Shown here in pieces: positions 11,195-22,370 of a stretch of 64,000 nt of DNA (position 1 is the stretch's first letter; every line of letters begins with the position of its first letter). The translations under genes and the position numbers were made by a program. This DNA comes from Epiperipatus broadwayi (taxonomy: Eukaryota; Onychophora; Udeonychophora; Euonychophora; Peripatidae), in assembly GCA_028023455.1 (NCBI GenBank), contig JAQFVV010000283.1:1073501-1137500 (forward strand), written 5' to 3'. The notes beneath the pieces are model-generated. The model was given only the letters and a program-made list of their open reading frames with translations. It had not been told where the DNA came from and ran no database searches.

Positions 11195-11370
11195 TACATT
11201 GTACAGGTTTAAACTTGCATTTATATATGTAATATATGTGGGATTCAAACTCAGACTTTCACATGACTCACTACTCTCAGTGCCATCTCATATTGCTGAC
11301 CCATTTGATCACATACATGTTGAAAAGATAAATAATCACCAATATACATATTTCATGCTAAACCATAATA
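11195..11370 (-). mobile_element. Partial hammerhead-bearing SINE-like element
   Basis: On the minus strand it starts inside the ribozyme (the 3' side of stem II, then GAAA, the small stem III and TTGGT near 11340) and runs to the family tail. The part before the GAAA box is missing, so it is truncated exactly through the ribozyme and cannot fold as a hammerhead. Confidence 0.65.
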
Positions 11371-11484
11371 ATGTAGAGAAAATAGGCTATGAATAAAGAT
11401 GAATTAAATAGAGATATTTACATTCATTAAGGATTGATCATGATTAAAAATTGACAATAAATTTGTGGGATGTGAAGAAATTAT

Positions 11485-11680
11485 ATAAACAGTAGCAAAC
11501 TCTCTATACAATAGTGCCACCCAGTGCAAGCCTTATTAATCAATGGATGCAGGAAATTTTGTGCCTAAAGTTTTCCTCTAGTGCCTATTCATCTAATATC
11601 CTCAGACTAAATTCTTCTAGCTTATGACTTTCATCAGTGAGGAGTTTTTGGATCTGAGAGCACTGTACCTAGATCCAAGA
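11485..11680 (-). mobile_element. Fragment of hammerhead foldback family, ribozyme half decayed
   Basis: AACTCTCTATACAATAGTGC, CACCCAGTGCAAGCC and ATCAATGGATGCAGG match one arm of the foldback family seen whole at 47227-47522. The minus-strand hammerhead equivalent keeps CTGATGA (11637-11631) and stem II, but the GAAA box reads GAAG with extra bases after it, so it is probably dead. Confidence 0.65.
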
Positions 11681-11894
11681 ATCGAATGGAACCCTCCAGT
11701 AGCCACCTTTTACCTATTGAGTTATATATAAAGCTATAAGTTCAAGATGAAAACCCATTGATGCTTTCAATCCAAACTCATTTACCTGTATAGTCATATA
11801 AATATGAACACAGTTCAGCATCTATATGTTTTGATGTTTTTGGTTTATCAAAAATCACAGTCACCATCCATTTCATAGGCAGGAATAGTATAAG

Positions 11895-12060
11895 ACCACC
11901 AAAACATCACATGATCACCATCATCTATGCTTACACATGCTGTTATTAGCAGTGACAAACTTTCCATACAGTAGTGCCACCCAGTGCAAGCCTTTACAAT
12001 CAATGGACACAGGGAGATTGTGCATAAAATCCCCAACTAATGTCTACTCCAGATCTATAT
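11895..12060. mobile_element. Second foldback-family arm fragment
   Basis: CATCACATGATCACCATC (outer inverted repeat), CATACAGTAGTGCCACCCAG, CAAGCC and AATCAATGGACAC match the outer half of the foldback family. With 11485-11680 this gives two fragments in the same direction about 400 bp apart, from two insertions or one disrupted copy. Confidence 0.6.
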
Positions 12061-13110
12061 GACTATACAAGTTAATGATCTGGGATTGAAAACATTAATA
12101 AGTTGATGCACTATGGATTCTTCTTTATTGGAATCAGAAATCTGTCAGCCACTATGTCCAGAAGAACCTGTTAGCCACCTGACTTTCCCTTTCTATTCCC
12201 TGCCCTAAGTTTTTCATATGCTATTCTCTATCCTGCTCTATTTCATTTCACAATATTATCTCTGTTCACTCTATGGCCTTTACATATAGATCCCTTATCT
12301 TTTTCCAAACCCAGCATAAAAACCAAATGTCCACTTTCTGTATAATCACTTTATTTATATTTATTCTACCAGAACTGCATTATTTCTCCCCTTTCTGCTT
12401 GTAAGCATTTACATTTAATTAACAGATGCCTACATTTTCCATGCCTTTCTTGCATAACTTGCACACTGCTGTATTTTTCCATTTATGTGTATATTCTCTT
12501 GTTTCTAATGATCCTGTTCAAGCCTTAGATAGTAAACTACTTTTTATGCTATTATCATAAATTAATTCACACCCAGAATTCTGCTTACTTCTATATGTAT
12601 ATATATAATTAAACTCTTTTTACTCTCCATACTAGTTCTTCATTGTCAACTTGTTATTTTTTATTACTGCATCTATTCTTCCATCCTATTCTTTACCACT
12701 ATAACACTCAACAAATCTCCTGCATAATCATCCCATCTTTTGTATAAGTATATTGACATAACATCTCCATCCAAATCTTCTGCATACTATAATCCCTTTC
12801 TCAACTATCTTGTTGCCTGTCATTTACTCATAATCCAATTAAATACTGTTTTGGCTATTCTCTTGTTATCCATAAATTGCAATCTACTGAACATTTTCAT
12901 TTTGCTTTTTGCATCTCTTGTATGAAAACATGACCATCCCATTTCTCCTTGAATTGCCTCCTTTGCCATCCACAAATCTGCATATGCATGTGATGTGATG
13001 TCCCCACTCTAAGTTTTCCCATATTCTGCTCCATCCCATTTCCACAACATAATCTTTGTCATGTGATGTGATGTATTGTGGCTTCTCCTTAAACGAAGTC
13101 AAGAATATCT
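12061..13110 (-). other. Unrecognised stretch, possibly a decayed coding repeat on minus strand
   Basis: Codon-like texture shows on the minus strand. The 72-codon frame at 12884-13102 includes MGWSRIWENLEWGHH, and a separate stretch near 12840-12900 reads FSRLQFMDNKRIAKTVFNW. The latter is faintly like the C-terminal GH-x-x-R-M region of non-LTR retrotransposons. TGCATGTGATGTGATG-like sequence occurs twice (12983 and 13060). I cannot assign a family, and a degenerate LINE of another clade is only a guess. Confidence 0.25.
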
Positions 13111-14454
13111 CAGCAATTATGCCATCTAGAGTATCAAATATTTAATACTAGATTCTAGTGCTTATTAAATTTACCTCCATTGCTATCCTATTTATAGCAT
13201 CAAACAAGTTTTGGGGCTTTTCGTTTTCAAAAGCCATTAACCTAGTGCACTTACATCTATTGGACTTAATCAGCAACTATCTTTTTTTTTACTATTAAGC
13301 TAGCAACCTACAATTTAAAAAACAAAATGTTTTGAATGCAAATTTATACAATTCTTACACTATAAAGTAAATATACATTTTGATATCTTCTGTTTTATAT
13401 CAGTTGTGGCCCTTCAACTAGGAGTCATACAGATCCCAGCATATGGAATTTTTGTATGTTTTGAATGTAGGTAGGTCTATTCTAGAGTTGACTCTAAAAG
13501 AATAATAATTGTATAGTGACTGTAAGAATAATAAACTGCATTTAGAGCTTCCCAAATATGGAAGATTTAACAGCATAAAAAGTTCAACAACTCACAAAAA
13601 TACTTAAGAATAAAGTGGATTAAAACTAAAGAGAGTATAATTTTTTTTCTGGTTGCATTTATTTTAATTTTTTTGAGGTATTAAAAATAACATCTAGATG
13701 TAAAATATTGTAACTTTATTAAATCGATCATTGGCATTCTTTTATAGAATAATTATGATAATTAAGAAATGGTGTAAGTATCGTAATTAGTTTTTTGAAT
13801 AATGATACACCAGATGACATTTTATAAGAGCAAACTCTATGCTACTTCACTTCTGCCATCCATGGCCATATATTGTAATTCTGAGTCATCAGCAGATACT
13901 AGATGGTATATATTACTGAATATATAACTAATGTTGTTTAATTATATTTCAAGACAAGTTTCTGGTTTATGGTCTTAAATCAGTGGATATATTGCACCAG
14001 CTTATTTTGCATCTAATCTGAAATACAAAAAAGTATTGTCATCAAGTGTCTGACTGACAAAAATCATAATCTGGAAATTAGTCTATGGATATGTTAGTGT
14101 TAATAAGGATTTAGAAGGTTCTACTAAGAAGTATCTATTGATTACTTAAGTCTACAATAGGTAGCTGCAATGGAACAGAATAAATGGAATTTGAGTATTA
14201 TGTGATTTTTTTAATCTTATGACATTTTTAATGACATATCCATTCTACCTATTTATTTTGATATGGTATGGATATTCATGATAATGAAGTTAAAAGACCA
14301 TTGCTCTTTGTAAAATGGTGATATATCTTAATGGATTATTTGATAATAGATTCAAATATCTTGGTATTGTTAGCTTTAAAATATGTTCTTTTTTAAGAAT
14401 ATATCGTTAAATTTATGAGTAGGATGTAAAAGATGATAATAAATATTAATAAAT
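13111..14454. other. Gene-free AT-rich stretch
   Basis: No recognisable ORF or repeat boundary. 13440-13560 and 13850-14170 are slightly less AT-rich, but I see nothing to name in them. Confidence 0.5.
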
Positions 14455-14674
14455 AATATTAATATCATCTATATTCTTTATTACTTTTTACAATGCTTTT
14501 TTATAATCCATTATTGTCTGTTTCGATTGCCCTGGCAATCTTCTTCAGAACTTCTACATTTGGAAACATAAGTGGAAGTTCTGAAGAAGATTGCTGCAGC
14601 ACTTGAAACTGTCAATAGTGGATTGTAAAAAAGTATTGTAAAAAGTAACAAAGAATATTGGCGATATTAATATT
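14455..14674. mobile_element. 220-bp palindromic element with a hammerhead-like core in each arm
   Basis: Ends AATATTAATATC / GATATTAATATT, with arms of about 100 bp and a 20-bp spacer. Minus strand: CTGAAGA (14548-14542), a hairpin GATTGC-CAGG-GCAATC, GAAA (14524-14521). Plus strand: CTGAAGA (14581-14587), a hairpin around TGC-TGCA-GCA, GAAA (14605-14608), then CTGTC. Position 7 of the hammerhead core tolerates any base, so CTGAAGA is allowed. Stem I is weak in the plus copy, and the minus copy lacks the U expected after stem III. Either could be decayed. Confidence 0.6.
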
Positions 14675-15087
14675 AGATCGATTTGGCTATGCAATAAGAA
14701 AGATAAATAAAGAATATTATTACTACTATGATAGTAAAATTAAAATATCAATAAAGAATATTAGTGTTATGATAATAAAAATACTTTTAAGAATATGGAA
14801 GAGGATGCTTCTAATCAAAGGTGAATGATTACCAGAGATATAAAGTAGTTTTTAAAAAATCAAAAATCATTGTAGGTATAATTTTGATTACCATGGAAAT
14901 GAAAGACAAACAGTGTGGTGTGTATATTCCTTTTATTAACTTAGTCAATATATTTGATTAGATAATTAAAAGGCTTTGTGGGAATTGTTGAAGTTAACTG
15001 GTCACATTAACATTTATTTATGTTACACAGCTTCTGTTTAAGTGAAACATTTCTGCTGGTAAAAAAAATCTAAGGCATTTAAAATAA
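14675..15087. other. Short gene-free stretch
   Basis: AT-rich sequence between two palindromic elements, with ATTAATAAAGAATATTA-like short repeats near 14707-14770. Nothing coding. Confidence 0.4.
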
Positions 15088-15393
15088 GCAAAACTCACTA
15101 TACATATTGCCACACACAACAAGCTAGAGTAATCAATGGATGCCAGAGGCTTGTGCATAAAATTCCCATCTAGTGCCTACTCATCCAATATCTCCAGACT
15201 AGTTTCTGGCTTGTGGCTTTCATCAGTGAGGAGCCTTGGATCTGAGAGCACTGCACCTAGATCTTATGCACAAGCCTTCTGGCATCCATTGATTACTCTA
15301 GCTTGCTGTGTGTGGCAATATGTATAATGAGTTTTGCCTGTTTTAACAACAGTTATACACAAGCATAAGAGGTGGTGGTCATGTGATGTTTAT
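15088..15393. mobile_element. Hammerhead foldback element, asymmetrically deleted copy
   Basis: Inverted ends GCAAAACTC / GAGTTTTGC enclose arms of about 110 bp (TAGAGTAATCAATGGATGCC mirrored near 15285). The right side also keeps the outer flank CAAGCATAAGAGGTGGTGG. The hammerhead survives only in the left arm (minus strand); the right arm jumps from AGATCT to TATGCACAAGCC, so its ribozyme has been lost. No ORF. Confidence 0.75.
15191..15233 (-). ncRNA. Hammerhead ribozyme motif in foldback element (15.2 kb)
   Basis: Minus strand: TCCTCA (stem I), CTGATGA (15226-15220), stem II hairpin with GCC/GGC-type pairing (AGCCACAAGCC), GAAA (15206-15203), CTAGT, cleavage nucleotide C at 15197, then TGGAGA. 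All core bases are present. Stem I has one mismatch compared with the copy at 47364-47406. Confidence 0.65.
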
Positions 15394-15732
15394 TGGCTTT
15401 TAAAATTATATATATATATATGTATGTATGTATGTATTCAAAATGCACTAAAAAGCAAAAAATAAATTTTTGTCTTTTTATCACTGATAAGAGCACAGAG
15501 TACTCACATCTAGAAATAGACTTAATTCTGTTTTTTTATCAATTTGTATGTCCTCCATGGTTTTATTTATAAAAATGGACAAAATAATATTTTCTTTGTA
15601 GTGTATTTATTTGAATAAAAGCATCTATTTATTTTTTTAATTTTTTACTTTTTAGTCTCATATATGCAATATTGAATTAGTTAGCCTATTCAATCAGTGT
15701 ATTGAATATTTCTTATATATATATTTATATAT

Positions 15733-17919
15733 TGTAATGATCCAGAGAATAAGACTTAATGTAAACTGCACTACAGGGCGCCATCTAAGCATTTGAACCT
15801 AGAAAAATTTATAAAGTAGGCAGATACGTAAGTAAAAAAAAAAAAATTTTTTTTTTTATTTTTGATTCCGGTCGTTAGCCCATGTCACTAGCTCAGTGGA
15901 ATAGCAGAGATTAAACAATATAATATCTTATCTAATTATATTTCAATATTAAAAAAATAAATAAAATAAGCCACTGCCAGTAATTAACATACAAACATTT
16001 ATTTATGCACATATATATAAGATTTAAAATTATTTTAGTATTAGTTTTACATTTTAACATTTAACATTATTTTTAACCTTGATTTTTGACTTTAATTTAC
16101 ATTTAATTACTATTATATTCTAATTTTACATTTTAATTAAGTTCGCACAGATAAATTTATGAAAGCTTGTTTATAATGTTGAATATAGATCGGTTACATA
16201 GATTTCACGGTCAAAAACATTCCAAAGTAAACATAAACGATCAAAATACAAAATTATTGATTACTAACAATTGCGGAGGGAAATTTATATGTAACCCAAT
16301 AGTATTCACCATAAGATACTTGCATTGTCACCAATAACTTAAAAGACATCCGAATAAATACATTTTTGATACTCACCGTAAGGTATCATTATTTATCGAA
16401 TGTCTATATATTTTGATCAAATATGGAAACGCAAAACATAGTTAACCAATAAACAATCCATGCAAGCGTCTATAAACAACTTAAATTTAATGCATTTTTA
16501 TTTAGGATCGAGTATGAATAGACCACATAAATTTGCTTTTGAAAATAAACATTCTATCCCTATTTAACCTTAGGTTAAAATTCGTAGTCAAACTGGCATC
16601 AATCCATCTGATATATTGATGCATTCAATGTAATATGAAATACGGCGGCACAAAAAGTTAAGAGAAGAAATTGCTTCTCATGAGATAGGAATATTACATT
16701 TATCTGCAAAGAAGAGCAATAAAACAAAAAACTCCATAGAAAGGAACTGCGGTATCCGACTTATAATTCCTTCCATAGGCAAACGGAAGTGTGCGGCGTA
16801 TGAAGTGATTCTGCCCGTAGCGAATCAATATTACATCTACTAATCACACCAATATATCCAATCCATTGACCCAATTTAACCACGAAACAAATAACCCAAG
16901 ATTACACTCCACTAATATAACTTTACAAATCTATACAGCCATTCACGCCCGACTTAAGTTTAACATTGATATAATTTAACTTAACGGAAAACAGAAATCA
17001 TAATAAAACTTAAAGAACAAAATTAAATAAATGGAAATGATTTTAAATAAATAAATAAAAAATACATCAAATAACATTATTAATAAATTAAGTTGGTCAG
17101 ATAGGATAATATTGCAATCATTTAAATATGGAAAATTTTGATTTAATGTTCATTATTTATAAAAGTTCTTACAGTTTAAAAAGTTCATCTTTATCCATTG
17201 CTTGCCATGAACGTGAATTCCCACGCTGTCCTAAGATTGGTGTCCATTTAGCCGTTGTTTTATTTATTCATTCGGAGGTTTTTTAGTTCAATTGGTCCTC
17301 AATGTAGGAAACGATAGTTCATTTCTCTTTTCTTTAACAGCTGAAAGAATTGACCGTGCGTCAGTCAATTCCTTCACCTCAACTCCGTACTAATACATAT
17401 AGTCACATCGTAATAATCAATAATCAATCACTAATAATTTTCAACCTTGTCCTTTTATATTCATTTGAAGGATTGCATTTACATTACGTCATCGATGCGA
17501 TGATCCTTTTCATTGAGGTCCGATTTCCCAATGGATTTATTTCATTTGCTAAAAGTTTCTATTGTTTTCCTATCTGACTGATATTTTTACATTTAAATGC
17601 CCAAGGCTGGTTTACATTTAACTAATTAACAATCATTTCCATTTCTGATTAATTAATCTGTTTTCCAAATCAAATATATATTTTTATCTCTAAATCTTTT
17701 TAAGTTTTTGTTTTTAAAATACCTTTTCTATTTTTAATACAGTTTTATTTTAATAATTTTTTTTTATCTGTGCGATTTAATATATACGAGTTTAAGATGA
17801 TATTTAATTTCAATTTTTAATTCTAAAAGAAAATTTTTAAATGCGAACTTTTTAATTTACTTTCATGTTTAATAAATAAAAAAACAACAACAATGTAACG
17901 AACGTCTGTGCTCGTTACA
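15733..17919. repeat. Left terminal repeat (about 2187 bp)
   Basis: Begins TGTAATGATCCAGAG and ends TCTGTGCTCGTTACA. Aligns along its whole length with 18653-20846. The last 26 bp form a hairpin (TGTAACGA ... TCGTTACA, 17894-17919). The 75-codon frame at 17350-17577 is shared by both repeats but has no motif. Most differences from the right repeat are transitions, often CG here changed to TG or CA. Confidence 0.75.
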
Positions 17920-18652
17920 TATCAGTAAAGTTACTTAAAAAAAATGATCAAAAAAAATATATTTTACTTAGGGTTAGTAATTACGGTACATGATTGATGA
18001 AGACATTTACAAAACATCCGGTTAATAATTTTACAAAAAGGCTATATACAAAAAGAAAAAGAAAATGTTGACTATCGCTTACCTAAGGATCATTTACGTT
18101 TACACCCCTCCCCACAAGAGTTCTATTTTATTTTATACATTTTATTTTTACATACGGCATGACAAGCAAGTTATTTTATAAATTATTTATTTAAGAAGGT
18201 TGCATTGAAGTAAATATATTTTGAAAGATAATGGATTTATACGTGTATATTTGCAGCACAATTATAAATACCACCAACTTATTTATGACTGATTAAAATG
18301 CTTAAATAGGATTACACTGAAGTAAATTCCCAACAGTACTCATTGTAAGGTACCACATTTCGATCATAAACTTACGTGGCTGTGCGCGCCTATACACATA
18401 AAAGCATAATATATATCAACAACAAAATATCAATCGCAACCTTTTGACTTTCTTTTTAACGAAATACAGTTTAAAATTATTTATACTTTCTAGTGTTTAA
18501 TATATGTGCTATTTCATTCTGGCAGTGCTTTTATAAGATTTAAAGTATACGACTATATGTAAACAGATAAAATATTTCATTTTGAAAAAAGAAATTTACT
18601 CAGGGTATATGTGGTTTTTATTAAAGATCGGCCCCAGATTGGGAAAGCCAGT
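17920..18652. other. Internal segment between the two terminal repeats
   Basis: 733 bp with no open frame of note. It includes a C-rich spot (ACACCCCTCCCCAC near 18100) and ends GATTGGGAAAGCCAGT before the right repeat. It is too short to encode retroviral-type proteins. Confidence 0.6.
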
Positions 18653-20846
18653 TGTAACGATCCGGAGAAGGGGACTTAACGTAAACTGCACTACGGGGCG
18701 CCATCTAGGCATTTGAACCTAGAAAAATTTATAAAGTAGGCAGATACGTAAGTCAAAAAAAAAAAAAAAAAATTTTTTTTTAAATATTTTGGTTCCGGTC
18801 GTTAGCCCATGTCACTAGCTCAGTGGAATAGCAGAGATTAAACAATATAATATCTTATCTAATTATATTTCAATATTAAAAAAAATAAATAAAATAAGCC
18901 ACTGCCAATAATTAACATACAAACATTTATTTATGCACATATATATAAGATTTAAAATTATTTTAGTATTAGTTTTACATTTTAACATTTAACATTATTT
19001 TTAACCTTGATTTTTGACTTTAATTTACATTTAATTACTATTATATTCTAATTTTACATTTTAATTAAGTTCGCACAGATAAATTTATGAAAGCTTGTTT
19101 ATAATGTTGAATATAGATCGGTTACATAGATTTCACGGTCAAAAACATTTCAAAGTAAACATAAACGATCAAAATACAAAATTATTGATTACTGACAATT
19201 GCGGAGGGAAATTTATATGTAACCCAATAGTATTCACCATAAGATACTTGCATTGTCACCAATAACTTAAAAGACATCCGAATAAATACATTTTTGATAC
19301 TCACCGTAAGGTATCATTATTTATCGAATGTCTATATATTTTGATCAAATATGGAAACGCAAAACATAGTTAACCAATAAACAATCCATGCAAGCGTCTA
19401 TAAACAACTTAAATTTAATGCATTTCTATTTAGGATCGAGTATGAATAGACCACATAAATTTGCTTTTGAAAATAAACATTCTATCCCTATTTAACCTTA
19501 GGTTAAAATTCGTAGTCAAACTGGCATCAATCCATCTGATATATCGATGCATTCAATGTAATACGAAATACGGCGGCACAAAAAGTTAAGAGAAGAAATT
19601 GCTTCTCATGAGATAGGAATATTACAACTATCTGCAAAGAAGAGCAATAAAACAAAAAACTCCATAGAAAGGAACTGCAGTATCCGACTTATAATTCCTT
19701 CCATAGGCAAACGGAAGTGTGCGGCGTATGAAGCGATTCTGCCCGTAGTGAATCAATATTACATCTACTAATCACACCAATATATCCAATCCATTGACCC
19801 AATTTAACCACGAAACAAATAACCTAAGATTACCCTCCCCTAATATAACTTTACAAATCTATACAGCCATTCACGCCCGACTTAAGTTTAACATTGATAT
19901 AATTTAACTTAACGGAAAACAGAAATCATAATAAAACTTAAAGAACAAAATTAAATAAATGGAAATGATTTTAAATAAATAAATAAAAAATACATCAAAT
20001 AACATTATTAATAAATTAAGTTGGTCAGATAGGATAATATTGCAATCATTTAAATATGGAAAATTTTGATTTAATGTTCATTATTTATAAAAGTTCTTAC
20101 GGTTTAAAAAGTTCATCTTTATCCGTTGCTTGCCATGAACGTGAATTCCCACGCCGTCCTAAGATTGGTGTCCATTTAGCCGTTGTTTTATTTATTCATT
20201 CAGAGGTTTTTTAGTTCAATTGGTCCTCAATGTAGGAAACGATAGTTCATTTCTCTTTTCTTTAACAGCTGAAAGAATTGACCGTGCGTCGGTCAATTCC
20301 TTCACCTCAACTCCGTACTAATACATATAGTCACATCGTAATAATCAATAATCAATCACTAATAATTTTCAACCTTGTCCTTTTATATTCATTTGAAGGA
20401 TTGCATTTACATTACGTCATCGATGCGATGATCCTTTTCGTTGAGGTCCGATTTCCCAATGGATTTATTTCATTTGCTAAAAGTTTCTATTGTTTTCCTA
20501 TCTGACTGATGTTTTTACATTTAAATGCCCAAGGCTGGTTTACATTTAACTAATTAACAATCATTTCCATTTCTGATTAATTAATCTGTTTTCCAAATCA
20601 AATATATATTTTTATCTCTAAATCTTTTTAAGTTTTTGTTTTTAAAATACCTTTTCTATTTTTAATACAGTTTTATTTTAATAATTTTTTTTTATCTGTG
20701 CGATTTAATATATACGAGTTTAAGATGATATTTAATTTCAATTTTTAATTCTAAAAGAAAATTTTTAAATGCGAACTTTTTAATTTACTTTCATGTTTAA
20801 TAAATAAAAAACAACAACAATGTAACGAACGTCTGTGCTCGTTACA
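18653..20846. repeat. Right terminal repeat (about 2194 bp)
   Basis: Begins TGTAACGATCCGGAG and ends TCTGTGCTCGTTACA. It is nearly identical to the left repeat and, at the 5' end, retains more CpG sites. It carries the same terminal hairpin, and a 75-codon frame at 20278-20505 differing at two residues from the left one. It is followed directly by a TA run and a hammerhead SINE-like copy. Confidence 0.75.
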
Positions 20847-20854
20847 ATATATAT

Positions 20855-21025
20855 ATATATAGGGATTTGAACTTAGGATTTTTCAGTTTATATTCATCCT
20901 CCACTCCATCTCAAACAACCAAGACACATATATATAAAACAGATTGATGATCCCTAATATGCATATTTTATGCAGAACCAGTATTCATCAGCTGGGCCAG
21001 ATCATAATCTCTTATACATACATAT
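20855..21025 (-). mobile_element. Hammerhead-bearing SINE-like element, decayed copy
   Basis: On the minus strand: AGAGATTATGATCTGGCCCA, CTGATGA (20991-20985), a damaged stem II, then ATGCATATTAGGGATCATC, and a 3' part with GAGTGG and a B-box-like AGTTCAAATCCC. The GAAA box is not intact, so the ribozyme is probably inactive. It lies directly beside the right terminal repeat. Confidence 0.6.
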
Positions 21026-22272
21026 AATATTGAATTAATGAAATGAAGGAATTGATTAAATTATATTTTGAAAAGATTGAATGAAATTGCAAATATTTAA
21101 ATTAAACCCTTATAGAAAGAACACATTTTAGAGTTTCTCCACTTTTTTAGCTAAAATTGTTTGCAAATGCTAAAAATATATATATTGTTATCAGGAGTAC
21201 ATGCAAAGTCTCGACTAGATTACAAACTGGGAACCATGATTGAAAATTGGTTAACAATATTTTGTCTTGTTAGTGAGGCTAAAAAATGAAATAAGTAAGA
21301 CAAATGCATGTAGAATTTGTTTTAGATCGGGTTGTTTACTGGTTCTAACATTGATTCCATGGTTATTATGATAACAACTTTTGAAACAGTTTCTATATGG
21401 CTTTATGAATGAGACATCAAGATGCATTATAAGTTTAACAATGGAACAAAACTGGGAACTTGGTTCTCAGGCCTCTATTTTTAACAATGATTATGCTTAT
21501 ATTGCTCATTCAAAGAATGATCTGCAATATGTTTTAATGTTTTGAAGACTATTAATTATTAATACTCAAAAAAGCTTTATTTAATCAGTTAGTAATAGAA
21601 AAAATAATTGTTTCAAAATATTCAGTCTGTTACTCATTAATTAAGTCTATGAATTGAATTTAATATTTTGGGTTTTATATTTGAGAGATGATACAACTGT
21701 ACATGGTCTAAAATGCCATATTGAATTTTTTAAAATACTGACCTGAGACACAATTTTCACAATAACTTCAGTTTTAATTATGTTAGAGCAAAAACATTAC
21801 ATTAATAGAAACTAGAAAACCTAAAGCAAACAATAAGCATAAGATAAATAGTTATAACTATATAAAAAATAAGGAAAAAATAAATTTGTCATCCGAAATG
21901 ATTATTATTTTATTGTTTGTTCATAATTTAGAAACTAACATTAACTAAAATTTAAATTACATCTTCAGTGATAATTTCTTTGTATTCCTCACAAAATTAT
22001 CTTTCTAAACATGTATAACATGTCTTACCTGAGATAATCCATAGCTTCACAATCTCCAAAAGAAGTTGGATATGAATTCTTCATTTTTATCTTATACCCC
22101 AAAAGTTCCAAATGTCAAAGGCATCTATAAAAAAAAAGATTCATCCTGATAAAAGATACAAAAGAAATTATCATAGCAATTGGCTTCTTGTCTATCTAAA
22201 ACTAGAAATTGTAGGATACTGTCTATATCACTGATAAAATGAGTTTCATCTCTTCATTTTATATTTTTTGTG
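21026..22272. other. Gene-free AT-rich stretch
   Basis: No ORF above noise and no repeat matched elsewhere in the window. Confidence 0.5.
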
Positions 22273-22370
22273 TACATCAGTGATGTTTATATTCTTTTAT
22301 GGACACCAGTGATGCTTAATTTTATGGACACCAGTGATGTTTATATTCTTTATGCACACCAGTGATGTTA
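22273..22370. repeat. Minisatellite, about 3.5 units of 25-30 bp
   Basis: Units begin with ACACCAGTGATG (22303, 22328, 22356; the first reads ACATCAGTGATG at 22273) and continue with TTTATATTCTTTATGG. One unit has a short deletion. Confidence 0.85.

Larger units (their letters stand above)
15733..20846. mobile_element. Non-autonomous LTR-like element (two 2.19-kb terminal repeats)
   Basis: Two direct repeats with TG...CA ends flank 733 bp. The flanks are (TA)n on both sides, so a 4-5 bp duplication such as ATAT is possible but not provable. No gag, protease, integrase or reverse transcriptase is visible, so the element would need proteins from elsewhere. I see no convincing primer-binding site just after the left repeat, and only a weak purine-rich stretch (GATTGGGAAAGCC) before the right one. 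A tandem duplication of a solo repeat is the main alternative. Confidence 0.6.

Noticed and set aside
12884-13102. 72-codon minus-strand frame with Trp-rich stretch
   Set aside because: It may be a decayed transposon exon but I could not link it to a family, so it is only described under the 12-kb stretch.
17350-17577. 75-codon frame conserved in both long terminal repeats (also 20278-20505)
   Set aside because: Its conservation follows from the repeats being nearly identical. The frame has no motif and begins at an arbitrary start.
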